Below are positions 10,040 through 18,669 of a stretch of 45,492 nucleotides of DNA, piece after piece. The notes below the pieces were generated by a model. It did no database searches, was not told where the DNA came from, and worked only from the letters and a program-made list of their open reading frames with translations. The DNA comes from a bacterium (GTDB taxonomy: Bacteria > Patescibacteriota > Saccharimonadia > Saccharimonadales > UBA4665): positions 1-45,492 of the forward strand of contig JAJZCD010000006.1 in NCBI GenBank assembly GCA_021851735.1, written 5' to 3'. A program made the translations under genes and the position numbers. The stretch's first letter is position 1, and the number at the start of each line of letters is the position of its first letter.

Positions 10040-10450
10040 CTAGTCTATAATGGCAGGCTTGAAAATGCGAGTTTTATATAGGTAGAAGTTCCAAAGGGTT
10101 GTTGCGCCAATGGCAAGCGTTCTTGTCACTACTGCGGGTAATATGGATTGCAGTGCTGCTGTTACCGCTATAGTAAAGAGGAAATTAAATGCTACGAGAC
10201 AACCAACCAAAGCAGCTTGCTTCAGCAATAGTTTATGGTGTGTCCGTTTGTCGCCGAACGAGAAGAACTTCTGTAATATGAATGAATACGTTAGGCCGAT
10301 CCAGAAGCTTAGTGCGACAGCGAGCACATTGCTAGTGCCAGCTTTTAGGGCAACTAATATAACTGCCATTTCGATTACATACGCACTACCACCCACAAGC
10401 ACATACCGTACGAATTGTCGCTCGAGCAAGGCATGAATTTTTTGTAACAT
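10040..10450 (-). CDS. GtrA family protein
   Basis: Four-TM protein: FVRYVLVGGSAYVIEMAVILVAL...FWIGLTYSFILQKFFSF...NFYLYKTRIF. Confidence 0.88.
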   Translation of the reverse strand: MLQKIHALLERQFVRYVLVGGSAYVIEMAVILVALKAGTSNVLAVALSFWIGLTYSFILQKFFSFGDKRTHHKLLLKQAALVGCLVAFNFLFTIAVTAALQSILPAVVTRTLAIGATTLWNFYLYKTRIFKPAIID

Positions 10451-10527
10451 AAGTCATTAGTAGTATAGCAGGAAACCTTGTATTTGAAGCACATCAGTAT
10501 ATAAGATTGCTCTAGGGTGAGCGCTTC

Positions 10528-10551
10528 GTTCTCTCGGACGCTAGAGAGAAC
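10528..10551. repeat. Inverted repeat GTTCTCTC-ggacgcta-GAGAGAAC in the divergent intergenic region
   Basis: 8-bp perfect arms, 8-nt loop. Confidence 0.7.
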
Positions 10552-10594
10552 TGGCACACTAACAATATACAAGATTACCTCACATGGACGATGT

Positions 10595-10609
10595 ATGTGA
10601 TCGTCACAT
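10595..10609. promoter_or_regulatory. Candidate operator palindrome ATGTGA-tcg-TCACAT just upstream of a TATACT -10-like box
   Basis: 6-bp perfect arms; TATACT at 10616-10621; manC-like gene begins at 10662. Confidence 0.4.
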
Positions 10610-10661
10610 TGAGCTGTATACTAGATAGCGTTCATACGAATAAAGAGAGGATATAAACGTT

Positions 10662-11741
10662 TTGAAACTTTTAGTGACTGCAGGTGGGCAGGGAACAAAA
10701 ATGTGGCCATACAGCCGCCAGGGTAAGCCTAAGCAATTCCAGCCGATTATCGGCAACGTGTCGAGTTATGAGCAAACCATCAAGACGCTACTTAAGGAGT
10801 TTACGCCCGAAGATATTTATATCTCTACCAAGCGCAAGTTTATAAAATACGTATCCGAGCAATCCCCACAAATTCCTCTAAAAAACTATATAGTTGAGCC
10901 AGATATCGCCAAAGACCGAGGTCCGGGTGAGGGGTTGGCCTTTCTGCGCCTTAGTATGAATCATCCCGACGAGCCGTTCTTTCTAGTACAAGCAGATTGT
11001 CTTCGAGATCCCGAAGAGGGATTCTTGCAGATGATCCATGAAGCGGAAGAGATCGTTAAGAAGCATCGCAAACTTATTACGGGAGGTATAAAGGCAACTG
11101 ACGTTAATATGGGCGCCGACTTTCTGAAGCTGGACGGCGAAATAAAGAACTCCCGCGAAGCATATAACATTCAAGAATTTCTGTTTCGGCGCAAGAGCAT
11201 CAAAGAGACCCGTGAGCTGGTCCGAAACTTCCACGTGGTGCTGCACTGTAACCATACCTGTTGGTACCCGGACTTGATGCTCGAAGCCTATAAACAGTAT
11301 CGTCCTGACTGGTATGACGCCCTCATGAAGATCAAAGACGTTATAGACAAGCCAGGTGAGAATGAGGCTATAGAAGCGATCTATACCACGATGGAAAAAG
11401 GCCCAACGGAAGATGTCACAACACACGTGATGAATAATGGTGAAGCCATGGTAATCTTGCTCCCCTATAAATGGACAGATGTTGGCACCTGGAATTCGGT
11501 GTATGAGTTTTCTGAAAACGGCGACGGTAACTATAAGGATGGCAATGTTATTGCCATGGACGTGTCCGGTTCGCTTATAAAAACCGATAGTAAAGAGAAG
11601 CTCATTGCGGTTGCTGGCGTACAGGACATGATAGTCGTCGATACTGCCGATGCATTGTTAGTCGTGCCAAAAGAGCAGATTGACAAGATTAAAGACATCT
11701 TGAAGACACTGGAAGAACGCGGTACGACTCAATACCTCTAG
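10662..11741 (+). CDS. manC: Mannose-1-phosphate guanylyltransferase-like nucleotidyltransferase (TTG start)
   Basis: AGGQGTKMWPYSRQGKPKQF signature; AGAGAGG upstream of TTG. Confidence 0.88.
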   Translation: MKLLVTAGGQGTKMWPYSRQGKPKQFQPIIGNVSSYEQTIKTLLKEFTPEDIYISTKRKFIKYVSEQSPQIPLKNYIVEPDIAKDRGPGEGLAFLRLSMNHPDEPFFLVQADCLRDPEEGFLQMIHEAEEIVKKHRKLITGGIKATDVNMGADFLKLDGEIKNSREAYNIQEFLFRRKSIKETRELVRNFHVVLHCNHTCWYPDLMLEAYKQYRPDWYDALMKIKDVIDKPGENEAIEAIYTTMEKGPTEDVTTHVMNNGEAMVILLPYKWTDVGTWNSVYEFSENGDGNYKDGNVIAMDVSGSLIKTDSKEKLIAVAGVQDMIVVDTADALLVVPKEQIDKIKDILKTLEERGTTQYL

Positions 11742-11752
11742 TACGGTGCCTA

Positions 11753-11784
11753 AACGTGCTGAACCAGTTTTTAGCCAGCACGTT
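11753..11784. terminator. Hairpin between convergent manC- and manB-like genes
   Basis: AACGTGCTG...CAGCACGTT, 9-bp perfect arms, 14-nt loop; no clear T-tract. Confidence 0.5.
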
Positions 11785-11794
11785 GCTGCACAGT

Positions 11795-13231
11795 CTACTT
11801 GCCGGCAATTACTTCAGTGTTTGCTGAGATCTTGTTATCCCATTCCACCTCGGGGAATTTGTGCAAAAGATCTGACATGTAAGATCGGAGCTTCTCGTAG
11901 CCTGCTTCAGTTTTCGACTCCAACTTAATGCCTAAGTATGGGCCGTTCTGTGAGTAACGGACGACAAACATGCCGTCCGGCAGCTCCAGACGCACACCAT
12001 CGCCAGCCCGCTCGTCGTCTACAACTTCTATAGCTTCCGGGAAGTCCTTCTTCAAAATTGGTACCAGCTTTTCCACAAGTGCTACTTTCTTATCGTCAGC
12101 GCAGGCAAGCTTGACTTCGGGGCTGGAGACGTATTTCGGAATAGCCTCCAGTGCTTCAGACAAGCTCTGGTTGGTCTCGGACAAGTAGTGCAGGATGCGC
12201 ATGGTAGAGTAGAGACCGTCATCGTGGTTATAAAAGTCTGCCGAGAAAAAGAAGTGACCAGAAAGCTCACCAATAAAGGCTGCTTTAACCTCTTGGTTCT
12301 TCTTCTTTAGGAACGAATGGCCGGTACGCCACATGAACGGTTTGCCGCCGTTTGCTGTGATAGTCTCGGGCACTGCCTTGGAACAAAATGTGTTAAACAT
12401 GATTTTGGAACCTGGATGTGCGCGCAACACGTCGGTTGCAAAAATAGCTACTAATACGTCATTCCAGATCAGAGTACCTTGATTATCAACAATACCAATG
12501 CGGTCACCATCAGCGTCATATGTAAAGCCAACATCGGCTTTTGCATCAAGTACTTCTTGACGGAGCCGTTCCATGACAGTTTTTTCAGTAGGGTCAGCTA
12601 TACCCATCGGGAAGCTTGAGTCAACTGTAGTGTTGTGTTCTATGACCTCGCAGCCAGCCTGACGGAGTATGGCGGGTGCGATATCTCCGGCAGTGGTACA
12701 ACTAGGGTCGATAACTACTTTGAATTTTTTACGTATCGGGAGACGCTTAATGAGGTCGGCGAAATAGGCTGGCCGAATGTCCTCTTGGCGTACGGTACCG
12801 GGTTTTTCACCTTGCTCGTAATCTTCCGCTTCAACCAGGCGCTTGAGTTCCAGCATTCCCTCGGTTACGAGCGTCTCGGAGAAATCATTGGCAAATTTAA
12901 ATCCGTTAAATTCCGGCGGATTATGACTGGCACTGACGTATACGCCGCCCCGGCGCTTGAGGTAGTGCTGCGACCAATAAAACATACCAACCATTTGCAT
13001 ACCGATATCGATAACATCTACACCCGTCCACGACAATCCTCGAATGAGTGCTTCGCTGTACGCCGGGCTGGTAGCCCGGCTGTCGCGTCCGACAACAGCT
13101 TCAGTGATACCGTTCCGCTTGAGATATGTACCAAATGCTTTACCGAGGTGCTCGGCCAGTTCAGGGCTCAATTCACTGCCCACTAGACCGCGAAGGTCGT
13201 ATGCTCTAAAGATATTCTGACTAACTTTCAT
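11795..13231 (-). CDS. manB: Phosphomannomutase/phosphoglucomutase
   Basis: VYVSASHNPPEFNGFKF catalytic Ser loop, DADGDRIGIVD metal loop; SD AAAGGAGG before ATG. Confidence 0.95.
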   Translation of the reverse strand: MKVSQNIFRAYDLRGLVGSELSPELAEHLGKAFGTYLKRNGITEAVVGRDSRATSPAYSEALIRGLSWTGVDVIDIGMQMVGMFYWSQHYLKRRGGVYVSASHNPPEFNGFKFANDFSETLVTEGMLELKRLVEAEDYEQGEKPGTVRQEDIRPAYFADLIKRLPIRKKFKVVIDPSCTTAGDIAPAILRQAGCEVIEHNTTVDSSFPMGIADPTEKTVMERLRQEVLDAKADVGFTYDADGDRIGIVDNQGTLIWNDVLVAIFATDVLRAHPGSKIMFNTFCSKAVPETITANGGKPFMWRTGHSFLKKKNQEVKAAFIGELSGHFFFSADFYNHDDGLYSTMRILHYLSETNQSLSEALEAIPKYVSSPEVKLACADDKKVALVEKLVPILKKDFPEAIEVVDDERAGDGVRLELPDGMFVVRYSQNGPYLGIKLESKTEAGYEKLRSYMSDLLHKFPEVEWDNKISANTEVIAGK

Positions 13232-13290
13232 TATTGCCTCCTTTGGGTGTCCTCATTTAAGCATATACGTAGTAGCAATACTGTCGTTTT

Positions 13291-15120
13291 TTATTCTACG
13301 GTCACTGATTTAGCAAGGTTGCGCGGTCGATCCACATCGTAGCCTTTCGTAACGGCAACGTAGTAGCTGAATAGCTGCATGGCAATAGCAACGAGCAGCG
13401 GGCTAGTCTGATCAAGTGTCTCAGGTATGTATATAACATCATCGGCGAGCCGTGCAATTGTTTCATTTCCTTCAGTCGCGATGGCAAGAACCTTGCCTTG
13501 ACGGGCGCGGATTTCTTCTATGTTGCTGTAAGTTTTTTCGAGCAGCGGTGAATGCGTCGCAATCGCAAACGTAGGGAAATCCGGATCGATCATGGCGAGG
13601 GGCCCATGCTTCATCTCGCCAGCAGCATATCCTTCAGCGTGAATGTAGCTAGTCTCCTTAAGCTTGAGGGCCCCTTCCAATGCGCATGGATAGCCGTAGC
13701 CGCGTCCCAAAAACATGAAATCCCGGTAGTGCGCATATTTCTTGGCAAGGCGTTTCATGCTTGCCGCCTGGGCTAATATAGTTTCGGCTTTCTTGGGTAG
13801 CGCATCAAGTTCGGCAAGGAGTGGTCTATACAGCTTGCTCGCACCGTTGGAAAGATGTAGGGCGATCAGTGTCAGTACGGTGACCTGAGCGATAAATGCC
13901 TTGGTGCTAGCTACGGCCTGCTCAGGCCCGGCATGACAATATACGCCAGCATCGGTCATGCGTGCGATTGTGCTCCCAACGGTATTTACGACGCCGAGTC
14001 TCAGACAACCGTAGTCTTCCACCTTTTTAAGTGCGGCGATGGTATCTGCAGTTTCTCCCGATTGGCTAATTGCCAGTAGTGCCGTAGAACGTGAGAATGG
14101 CTCGTTCCGGTATTTGAACTCACTAGCCAGCTGAACCTCTACCGGTATGCCGGCAATCTCTTCAATGAGGTACTCACCGACTAGCCCGGCATAGTACGAG
14201 GTACCACAGGCAACAATGACGAGGCGGTCAATGTAGCGTAGTTGACTCGTAACGTTCTCAAGCCCGCCCAGTTTTGTAGTACTGCTTTCAACGCGTATAC
14301 GTCCCAAGGTGGCTGAACGTAGTGTATACGGTGCTTCATAGATTTCCTTAAGCATAAAGTGGGCGTAGTCTCCCTTGCCTGCTTTGGTGGCGTCATAATC
14401 GAGCACCTCGGCTTTGCGGCTGACAGGCAGGGAATGTTTAAAATCTTTTATGTGATATGTGCCGTCACGTTCTGCACGTATGAACTCGTAGTCGTTCAGG
14501 TATACGACACGGCGAGTATGCTCCATGACCGCCGAAGGATCACTCGCTACGATACACATGCCGTCACCTACGCCCAGTACGAGCGGACTGGAGAGACGGG
14601 CAGCATAGAGTACGTCCGGTTCTTCCGCTGTTATAACGCCAAGTGCGTAGGCGCCACGTAGCTGCCCAAGCGCTTGTTCAAATGCTTCCTGGAACGTTTT
14701 ACTGGAACGGCGATATAAATCGATGAGGTGTGATACGACCTCGGTGTCGGTATCCGATACAAATATGTAGCCCTGTGCGCGCAAGGAGTTCCGGAGTTCT
14801 ACGTGATTCTCGATAATGCCGTTGTGCACAACAGCGATAGTTTGGTCACTATTGTAATGCGGATGCGCGTTTTTAATCGTGACGCCGCCGTGTGTAGCCC
14901 ATCGGGTGTGGCCAATAGCGGTCATTGCTGTTTTGTCATCTCCTAATGCATCCCTGAGCGCCTGTACGCGGCCAACTTGTTTGTTCGTTATTATTGTCTC
15001 GCCGTCTAAGAATGCGATGCCCGCTGAGTCGTACCCACGATACTCCAGTGCTGTTAGTCCGTTCAGTACAGCATCGATAGCCCGCTGTTGGCTGCCGATA
15101 TATCCTACAATTCCACACAT
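13291..15120 (-). CDS. glmS: Glutamine--fructose-6-phosphate aminotransferase (isomerizing)
   Basis: MCGIVGYIG N-terminal Cys nucleophile; SIS domains; C-terminus DVDRPRNLAKSVTVE; SD GGAGGA. Confidence 0.98.
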   Translation of the reverse strand: MCGIVGYIGSQQRAIDAVLNGLTALEYRGYDSAGIAFLDGETIITNKQVGRVQALRDALGDDKTAMTAIGHTRWATHGGVTIKNAHPHYNSDQTIAVVHNGIIENHVELRNSLRAQGYIFVSDTDTEVVSHLIDLYRRSSKTFQEAFEQALGQLRGAYALGVITAEEPDVLYAARLSSPLVLGVGDGMCIVASDPSAVMEHTRRVVYLNDYEFIRAERDGTYHIKDFKHSLPVSRKAEVLDYDATKAGKGDYAHFMLKEIYEAPYTLRSATLGRIRVESSTTKLGGLENVTSQLRYIDRLVIVACGTSYYAGLVGEYLIEEIAGIPVEVQLASEFKYRNEPFSRSTALLAISQSGETADTIAALKKVEDYGCLRLGVVNTVGSTIARMTDAGVYCHAGPEQAVASTKAFIAQVTVLTLIALHLSNGASKLYRPLLAELDALPKKAETILAQAASMKRLAKKYAHYRDFMFLGRGYGYPCALEGALKLKETSYIHAEGYAAGEMKHGPLAMIDPDFPTFAIATHSPLLEKTYSNIEEIRARQGKVLAIATEGNETIARLADDVIYIPETLDQTSPLLVAIAMQLFSYYVAVTKGYDVDRPRNLAKSVTVE

Positions 15121-15135
15121 GTATGAATCCTCCGT

Positions 15136-15714
15136 TTAATACAGTCCGGCAGTGCCAGCCATAATACTCTTTAATACTACGCTTAGTTGGTCCTTGTCTG
15201 TAAACTGAATTGCCCTTAAGCCCATATGGCGTGCCGCTATAACGTTAACCTCATTGTCATCGATAAAGACGGTCGTCTCAGCGCGCGCTCCAAGACGTTG
15301 TAGCGCTAGGTTAAATATGGCGGGATCGGGCTTCGCGAGGCCGGTTTCCGATGAGATGATAATCTCGTCAAAAAGTTCACGCACTGTATGCATACTGGCG
15401 ATACGGTTGAATTCCTCGGTGCAGGTGTTCGACAAGAGGCCAATACGTGCGTTTTGTTTGAGTGTAGCGATCAAACGAACAACTGCCTTATTGAGTAAGT
15501 GGGGCGATGTAAACGCTCGCGTTAGATCAGTAACACATTCGTCACTGATACGTGCCAGGTACGCAAGGTATGTATCATAGGGGATTCTACCAGTATCAAG
15601 TAGGTACGCGGCTCGAGCTACTGCGGGTTCTAAGTGGGGGTGTCTGCGTAGCAATAAGTGTTGTGGATCATCGCATATGACGCCGAAAAAATCAAAAAGG
15701 ATGGTGTCATGCAT
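15136..15714 (-). CDS. HAD-IA family hydrolase (putative sugar-phosphate phosphatase)
   Basis: TILFDFFGVICDD motif I, GLLSNT motif II, KPDPAIF motif III, FIDDNEVNV motif IV; internal start overlaps the upstream stop by 8 bp (ATGCATGA). Confidence 0.88.
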   Translation of the reverse strand: MHDTILFDFFGVICDDPQHLLLRRHPHLEPAVARAAYLLDTGRIPYDTYLAYLARISDECVTDLTRAFTSPHLLNKAVVRLIATLKQNARIGLLSNTCTEEFNRIASMHTVRELFDEIIISSETGLAKPDPAIFNLALQRLGARAETTVFIDDNEVNVIAARHMGLRAIQFTDKDQLSVVLKSIMAGTAGLY

Positions 15715-17197
15715 AGCGTGTCGTTTCCTGTAAGTCGCGAATAATTTGGTACATGCGCCACTGCAAGCGTACCTGAGCCAGGTGGCTACTTTGCTTATCT
15801 GGGAAACGGTTACTGTCCCATGCGAAGTAGTCAGTATCGACCATGTCATTCATGAAGCGCATTGCCAGCTCAAGCGCGATGTGTTGGGTGGCGAGGAGAG
15901 CGGTGGCGTAAAAGGTGGCACTGTTTGCCTCAGGTCGTGCCACTGTTCGATAGCCTTCAACGATGGCGTGTAGCGTTTCAGCTGCGGGTGCATGATCCGC
16001 CGCAAGGCCGTTTGCAAGCGTGGCGCGCAGCAGGTCGCCTATATCGAGCCAGATGGATCCCTGCATGACTGTGTCGAAGTCGATGTAGGTGTAGGGCTTA
16101 CCGTCGCGGAATAGTATGTTCGTGAGCTGCGGGTCGCCATGGATAAGCTGTGGTTTTTCGAGCGGCAGTTTGGGAAGCGCGCGATAAGCGTGCAGTAGAT
16201 CATTCGCAAGATCACGTGCCTCAGAATTAGGCAAACGGTGTTTTAATCCTTCTAGATGCCCGGCGTAGTAAGCGGTGTCATGAAAATGCTCAATACCGGA
16301 AGTAGGCTTGTAGTCAAGCGTAGCAAGTGTGGTATGTAGCTTACCGAGCAGGGCCCCTACATCATATAGACTCTCCTGACTAAGTACGCTAGGCACACCG
16401 CCGTCTGATTCTATGAAACTAAGCTGTCGCCACAGTCTGTCCAGCTGATCGCGGTGCCATAGTGCTCCATCGACAGTAGGGATAGTTTGCGGCGTATCCC
16501 ACCCGGCTACTGCCAGTTTGCCGGCTACGGCCGCATTGTCCGCTACCAATGCTTGATCAAAAGCCGCGTTCAATTCCTGCAGTATTCTCCGCTGCCCACG
16601 CGAGTTGGCTAAAAACGTACGGTTTATGAGACCATTACCGAACGAGCCGGTGGTAGTTGTGGTATCGCCAAAGAAACCTCGTATAACATCTTGTGGCACT
16701 GCAGTCGTTATTATTCGCTCCGGCACGGTAGCTGTATAATGCCCGACGGTCCCGGGTATTTGGGTCGCTCCCATACGTTCGTAGAACTTTATAGCGGCAG
16801 TCCGGCTCGTCTCTGTATTGAGTGTGAGTTTGGCGAGTCCATTGTCTCGACACCACTGCAACATATGTTGCCATGCAATTTGGGCGGCACCTGTGCCACG
16901 AGCTTCTTCGGTTATGACAAAGCCATTCAACTCGGCTGACCAAGCCTGCCAGTGCTGTTCAATGATACGTTGTAAGACAAACGTACCGATGATGTGTTCG
17001 TTTCGTTCGACGATGAACATGCTACGCTCTGGGTCCGGCCCTGGGCCCATGAAGTACTTTTGGAACGTGTCTTCTGGCATGGCCCACGGAGAGAATGACG
17101 CGTCAAGGGCTGGCATACAATCGCCGATTGCCTGCATAACTGACTTGTCATATTCTGAGACAATCCCAACGGATATATGCGGTTTTGTTTCTGCCAT
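15707..17197 (-). CDS. Bifunctional fusion: N-terminal GNAT acetyltransferase plus C-terminal APH/NahK-like (N-acetylhexosamine kinase-type) domain
   Basis: GNAT core FVITEEARGTGAAQIAWQHML...AAIKFYERMGA; kinase GNGLINRTFLANSRGQRRILQELN, EHFHDT, LIHGDPQLTNILF, YIDFDTVMQGSIWLDIGDLLR; start at ATG after CAGGAA. Confidence 0.85.
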   Translation of the reverse strand: MAETKPHISVGIVSEYDKSVMQAIGDCMPALDASFSPWAMPEDTFQKYFMGPGPDPERSMFIVERNEHIIGTFVLQRIIEQHWQAWSAELNGFVITEEARGTGAAQIAWQHMLQWCRDNGLAKLTLNTETSRTAAIKFYERMGATQIPGTVGHYTATVPERIITTAVPQDVIRGFFGDTTTTTGSFGNGLINRTFLANSRGQRRILQELNAAFDQALVADNAAVAGKLAVAGWDTPQTIPTVDGALWHRDQLDRLWRQLSFIESDGGVPSVLSQESLYDVGALLGKLHTTLATLDYKPTSGIEHFHDTAYYAGHLEGLKHRLPNSEARDLANDLLHAYRALPKLPLEKPQLIHGDPQLTNILFRDGKPYTYIDFDTVMQGSIWLDIGDLLRATLANGLAADHAPAAETLHAIVEGYRTVARPEANSATFYATALLATQHIALELAMRFMNDMVDTDYFAWDSNRFPDKQSSHLAQVRLQWRMYQIIRDLQETTRYA

Positions 17198-17270
17198 GTA
17201 CGGTTCCTGTTTAGTACCCGTATTATTCGATGTTCCGCTCAAAAAGTATAATTTTTTGGCAACAATTTAT

Positions 17271-17284
17271 TGACAAATATACCG
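17271..17284. promoter_or_regulatory. 14-bp direct repeat TGACAAATATACCG, copy 1, overlapping a TTGACA -35 box
   Basis: Perfect repeat with 17314..17327, 43 bp apart. Confidence 0.7.
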
Positions 17285-17305
17285 ATGTTCACCATAGTTT
17301 GGCAT

Positions 17306-18067
17306 GTGGAAAATGACAAATATACCGTTCAGAAACTACTCATTGAACTAGGACTGCAAGCGAGTGACGCTGAAACGTATTGGGCACTCTTAAATTTGGA
17401 TACCGTATCAATCCGCAAGGTTGCAGAACAAAGTGGTATTAATCGCGGTACAACCTACGAAGCGATTAAACGCTTGCTCGCAGTGGGGCTCGTTGCTACG
17501 CGGCGGAGCGGGCAGCGTGAATACTTTACCGCCGAATCACCTGAAAAAATCTACGATCTTATACGCGATAAACGTAAAGCACTGTGGCAGGTCCAACAAA
17601 AAGCCCGAACACTCGTACCGGAGCTGTTGGCTAAAAAGGCTCGGCCGATGGGACGGCCGTTAGTCCGCTACTACGAGGATGACGATGGAGTCGTAGCAAT
17701 CCTAAAAGACGTGCTGCATACCTGCGGTCAACTTACTGAGCCGGCGTACTACGCGTACTCGTCCCGGCCATTGCGGCAGTACTTGTATCGTAAATTTCCT
17801 GAGTTTACCGACCAGCGAATTGCTGAAGGTATTGCAGTGAAAGTAATTGCAGTAGGCAAGGGTGGTGATCCAACCGCAATTAGTGAGCGCAAGTGGCTGG
17901 CTGAGCCAGATAAAGCGCACGTTTCGAGTTATACGCTCATCTACGGAGACAAGGTTGCTAGTATTTCTATCTCGGCAGATGATACGCCATATGGGGTAGT
18001 TGTGGAAGACACCGGTGTAGCTGCTATGCAGCGGTTACTGTTTGAGCAGTTGTGGCGTATTCTCTAG
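17306..18067 (+). CDS. TrmB family transcriptional regulator
   Basis: LLIELGLQASDAETYWALLNLDTVSIRKVAEQSGINRGTTYEAIKRLLAVGLV winged HTH; GTG at 17306 is 7 nt after a CATAGT -10 with TTGACA 17 bp upstream; longer TTG (17270) and ATG (17285) starts are possible. Confidence 0.82.
   Translation: MENDKYTVQKLLIELGLQASDAETYWALLNLDTVSIRKVAEQSGINRGTTYEAIKRLLAVGLVATRRSGQREYFTAESPEKIYDLIRDKRKALWQVQQKARTLVPELLAKKARPMGRPLVRYYEDDDGVVAILKDVLHTCGQLTEPAYYAYSSRPLRQYLYRKFPEFTDQRIAEGIAVKVIAVGKGGDPTAISERKWLAEPDKAHVSSYTLIYGDKVASISISADDTPYGVVVEDTGVAAMQRLLFEQLWRIL
17314..17327. promoter_or_regulatory. 14-bp direct repeat TGACAAATATACCG, copy 2
   Basis: Perfect repeat of 17271..17284; at the start of the TrmB-like gene. 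Confidence 0.7.
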
Positions 18068-18090
18068 AGGCGTCTAGCGATGATAAAGGG

Positions 18091-18597
18091 CTAAATGGTG
18101 CGTAGCTGTAGATCTAAAAGTGTAAACCCTTCAAACGCAGCAGTTCCCACGAACATCTCTTCAGGTTTGAGAGTCAGGAGCTTGTCTAGTATGGGCTGCA
18201 TGTCGGCGAACGTAGTAAGGTTTTTGACGCGAGTTGTTTGCACCCAGTGTAACTCACCTTCTAAAGTAGATTGCATCACCTCATCATGCGTCTCGCCTAC
18301 AATGATGAAGTTCACGATATGTTTGCCTGCAAACCCGCTGCTATTTATGACGCCCTTTATTCTCGGGTGTAAAAGAGTAATGCCGGCCTCTTCTTTCGCT
18401 TCTTTGATGGCATTCTCGATGATATCTTCTCCTTCTTCGACGTGGCCGCCAATAGGATTATAGATACCTTTCCTGTCCGACTTTTCTTTAGTCTGGTGCG
18501 TTCCCTTGCCGGAGTATTTCATCAGGAGCAGCTCATCATCACGAAATACGAATATAAGGGTGCGAATGAGCGCCGTATAGCGTTGTTGTTCTGTCAT
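18091..18597 (-). CDS. NUDIX hydrolase
   Basis: GGHVEEGEDIIENAIKEAKEEAGI Nudix box. Confidence 0.95.
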   Translation of the reverse strand: MTEQQRYTALIRTLIFVFRDDELLLMKYSGKGTHQTKEKSDRKGIYNPIGGHVEEGEDIIENAIKEAKEEAGITLLHPRIKGVINSSGFAGKHIVNFIIVGETHDEVMQSTLEGELHWVQTTRVKNLTTFADMQPILDKLLTLKPEEMFVGTAAFEGFTLLDLQLRTI

Positions 18598-18669
18598 CCT
18601 ATCAGTATATATCGTGCTCTATCTATATGCTCCAAAGTAGTCCCTCCTACGGCACGATAAAGTGAGGCT

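Noticed and set aside
15707-17197. Bifunctional AAC-APH aminoglycoside resistance enzyme
   Set aside because: Domain order is similar, but kinase motifs follow the NahK pattern and the neighbours are glmS, a HAD phosphatase and a TrmB regulator; resistance not supported.
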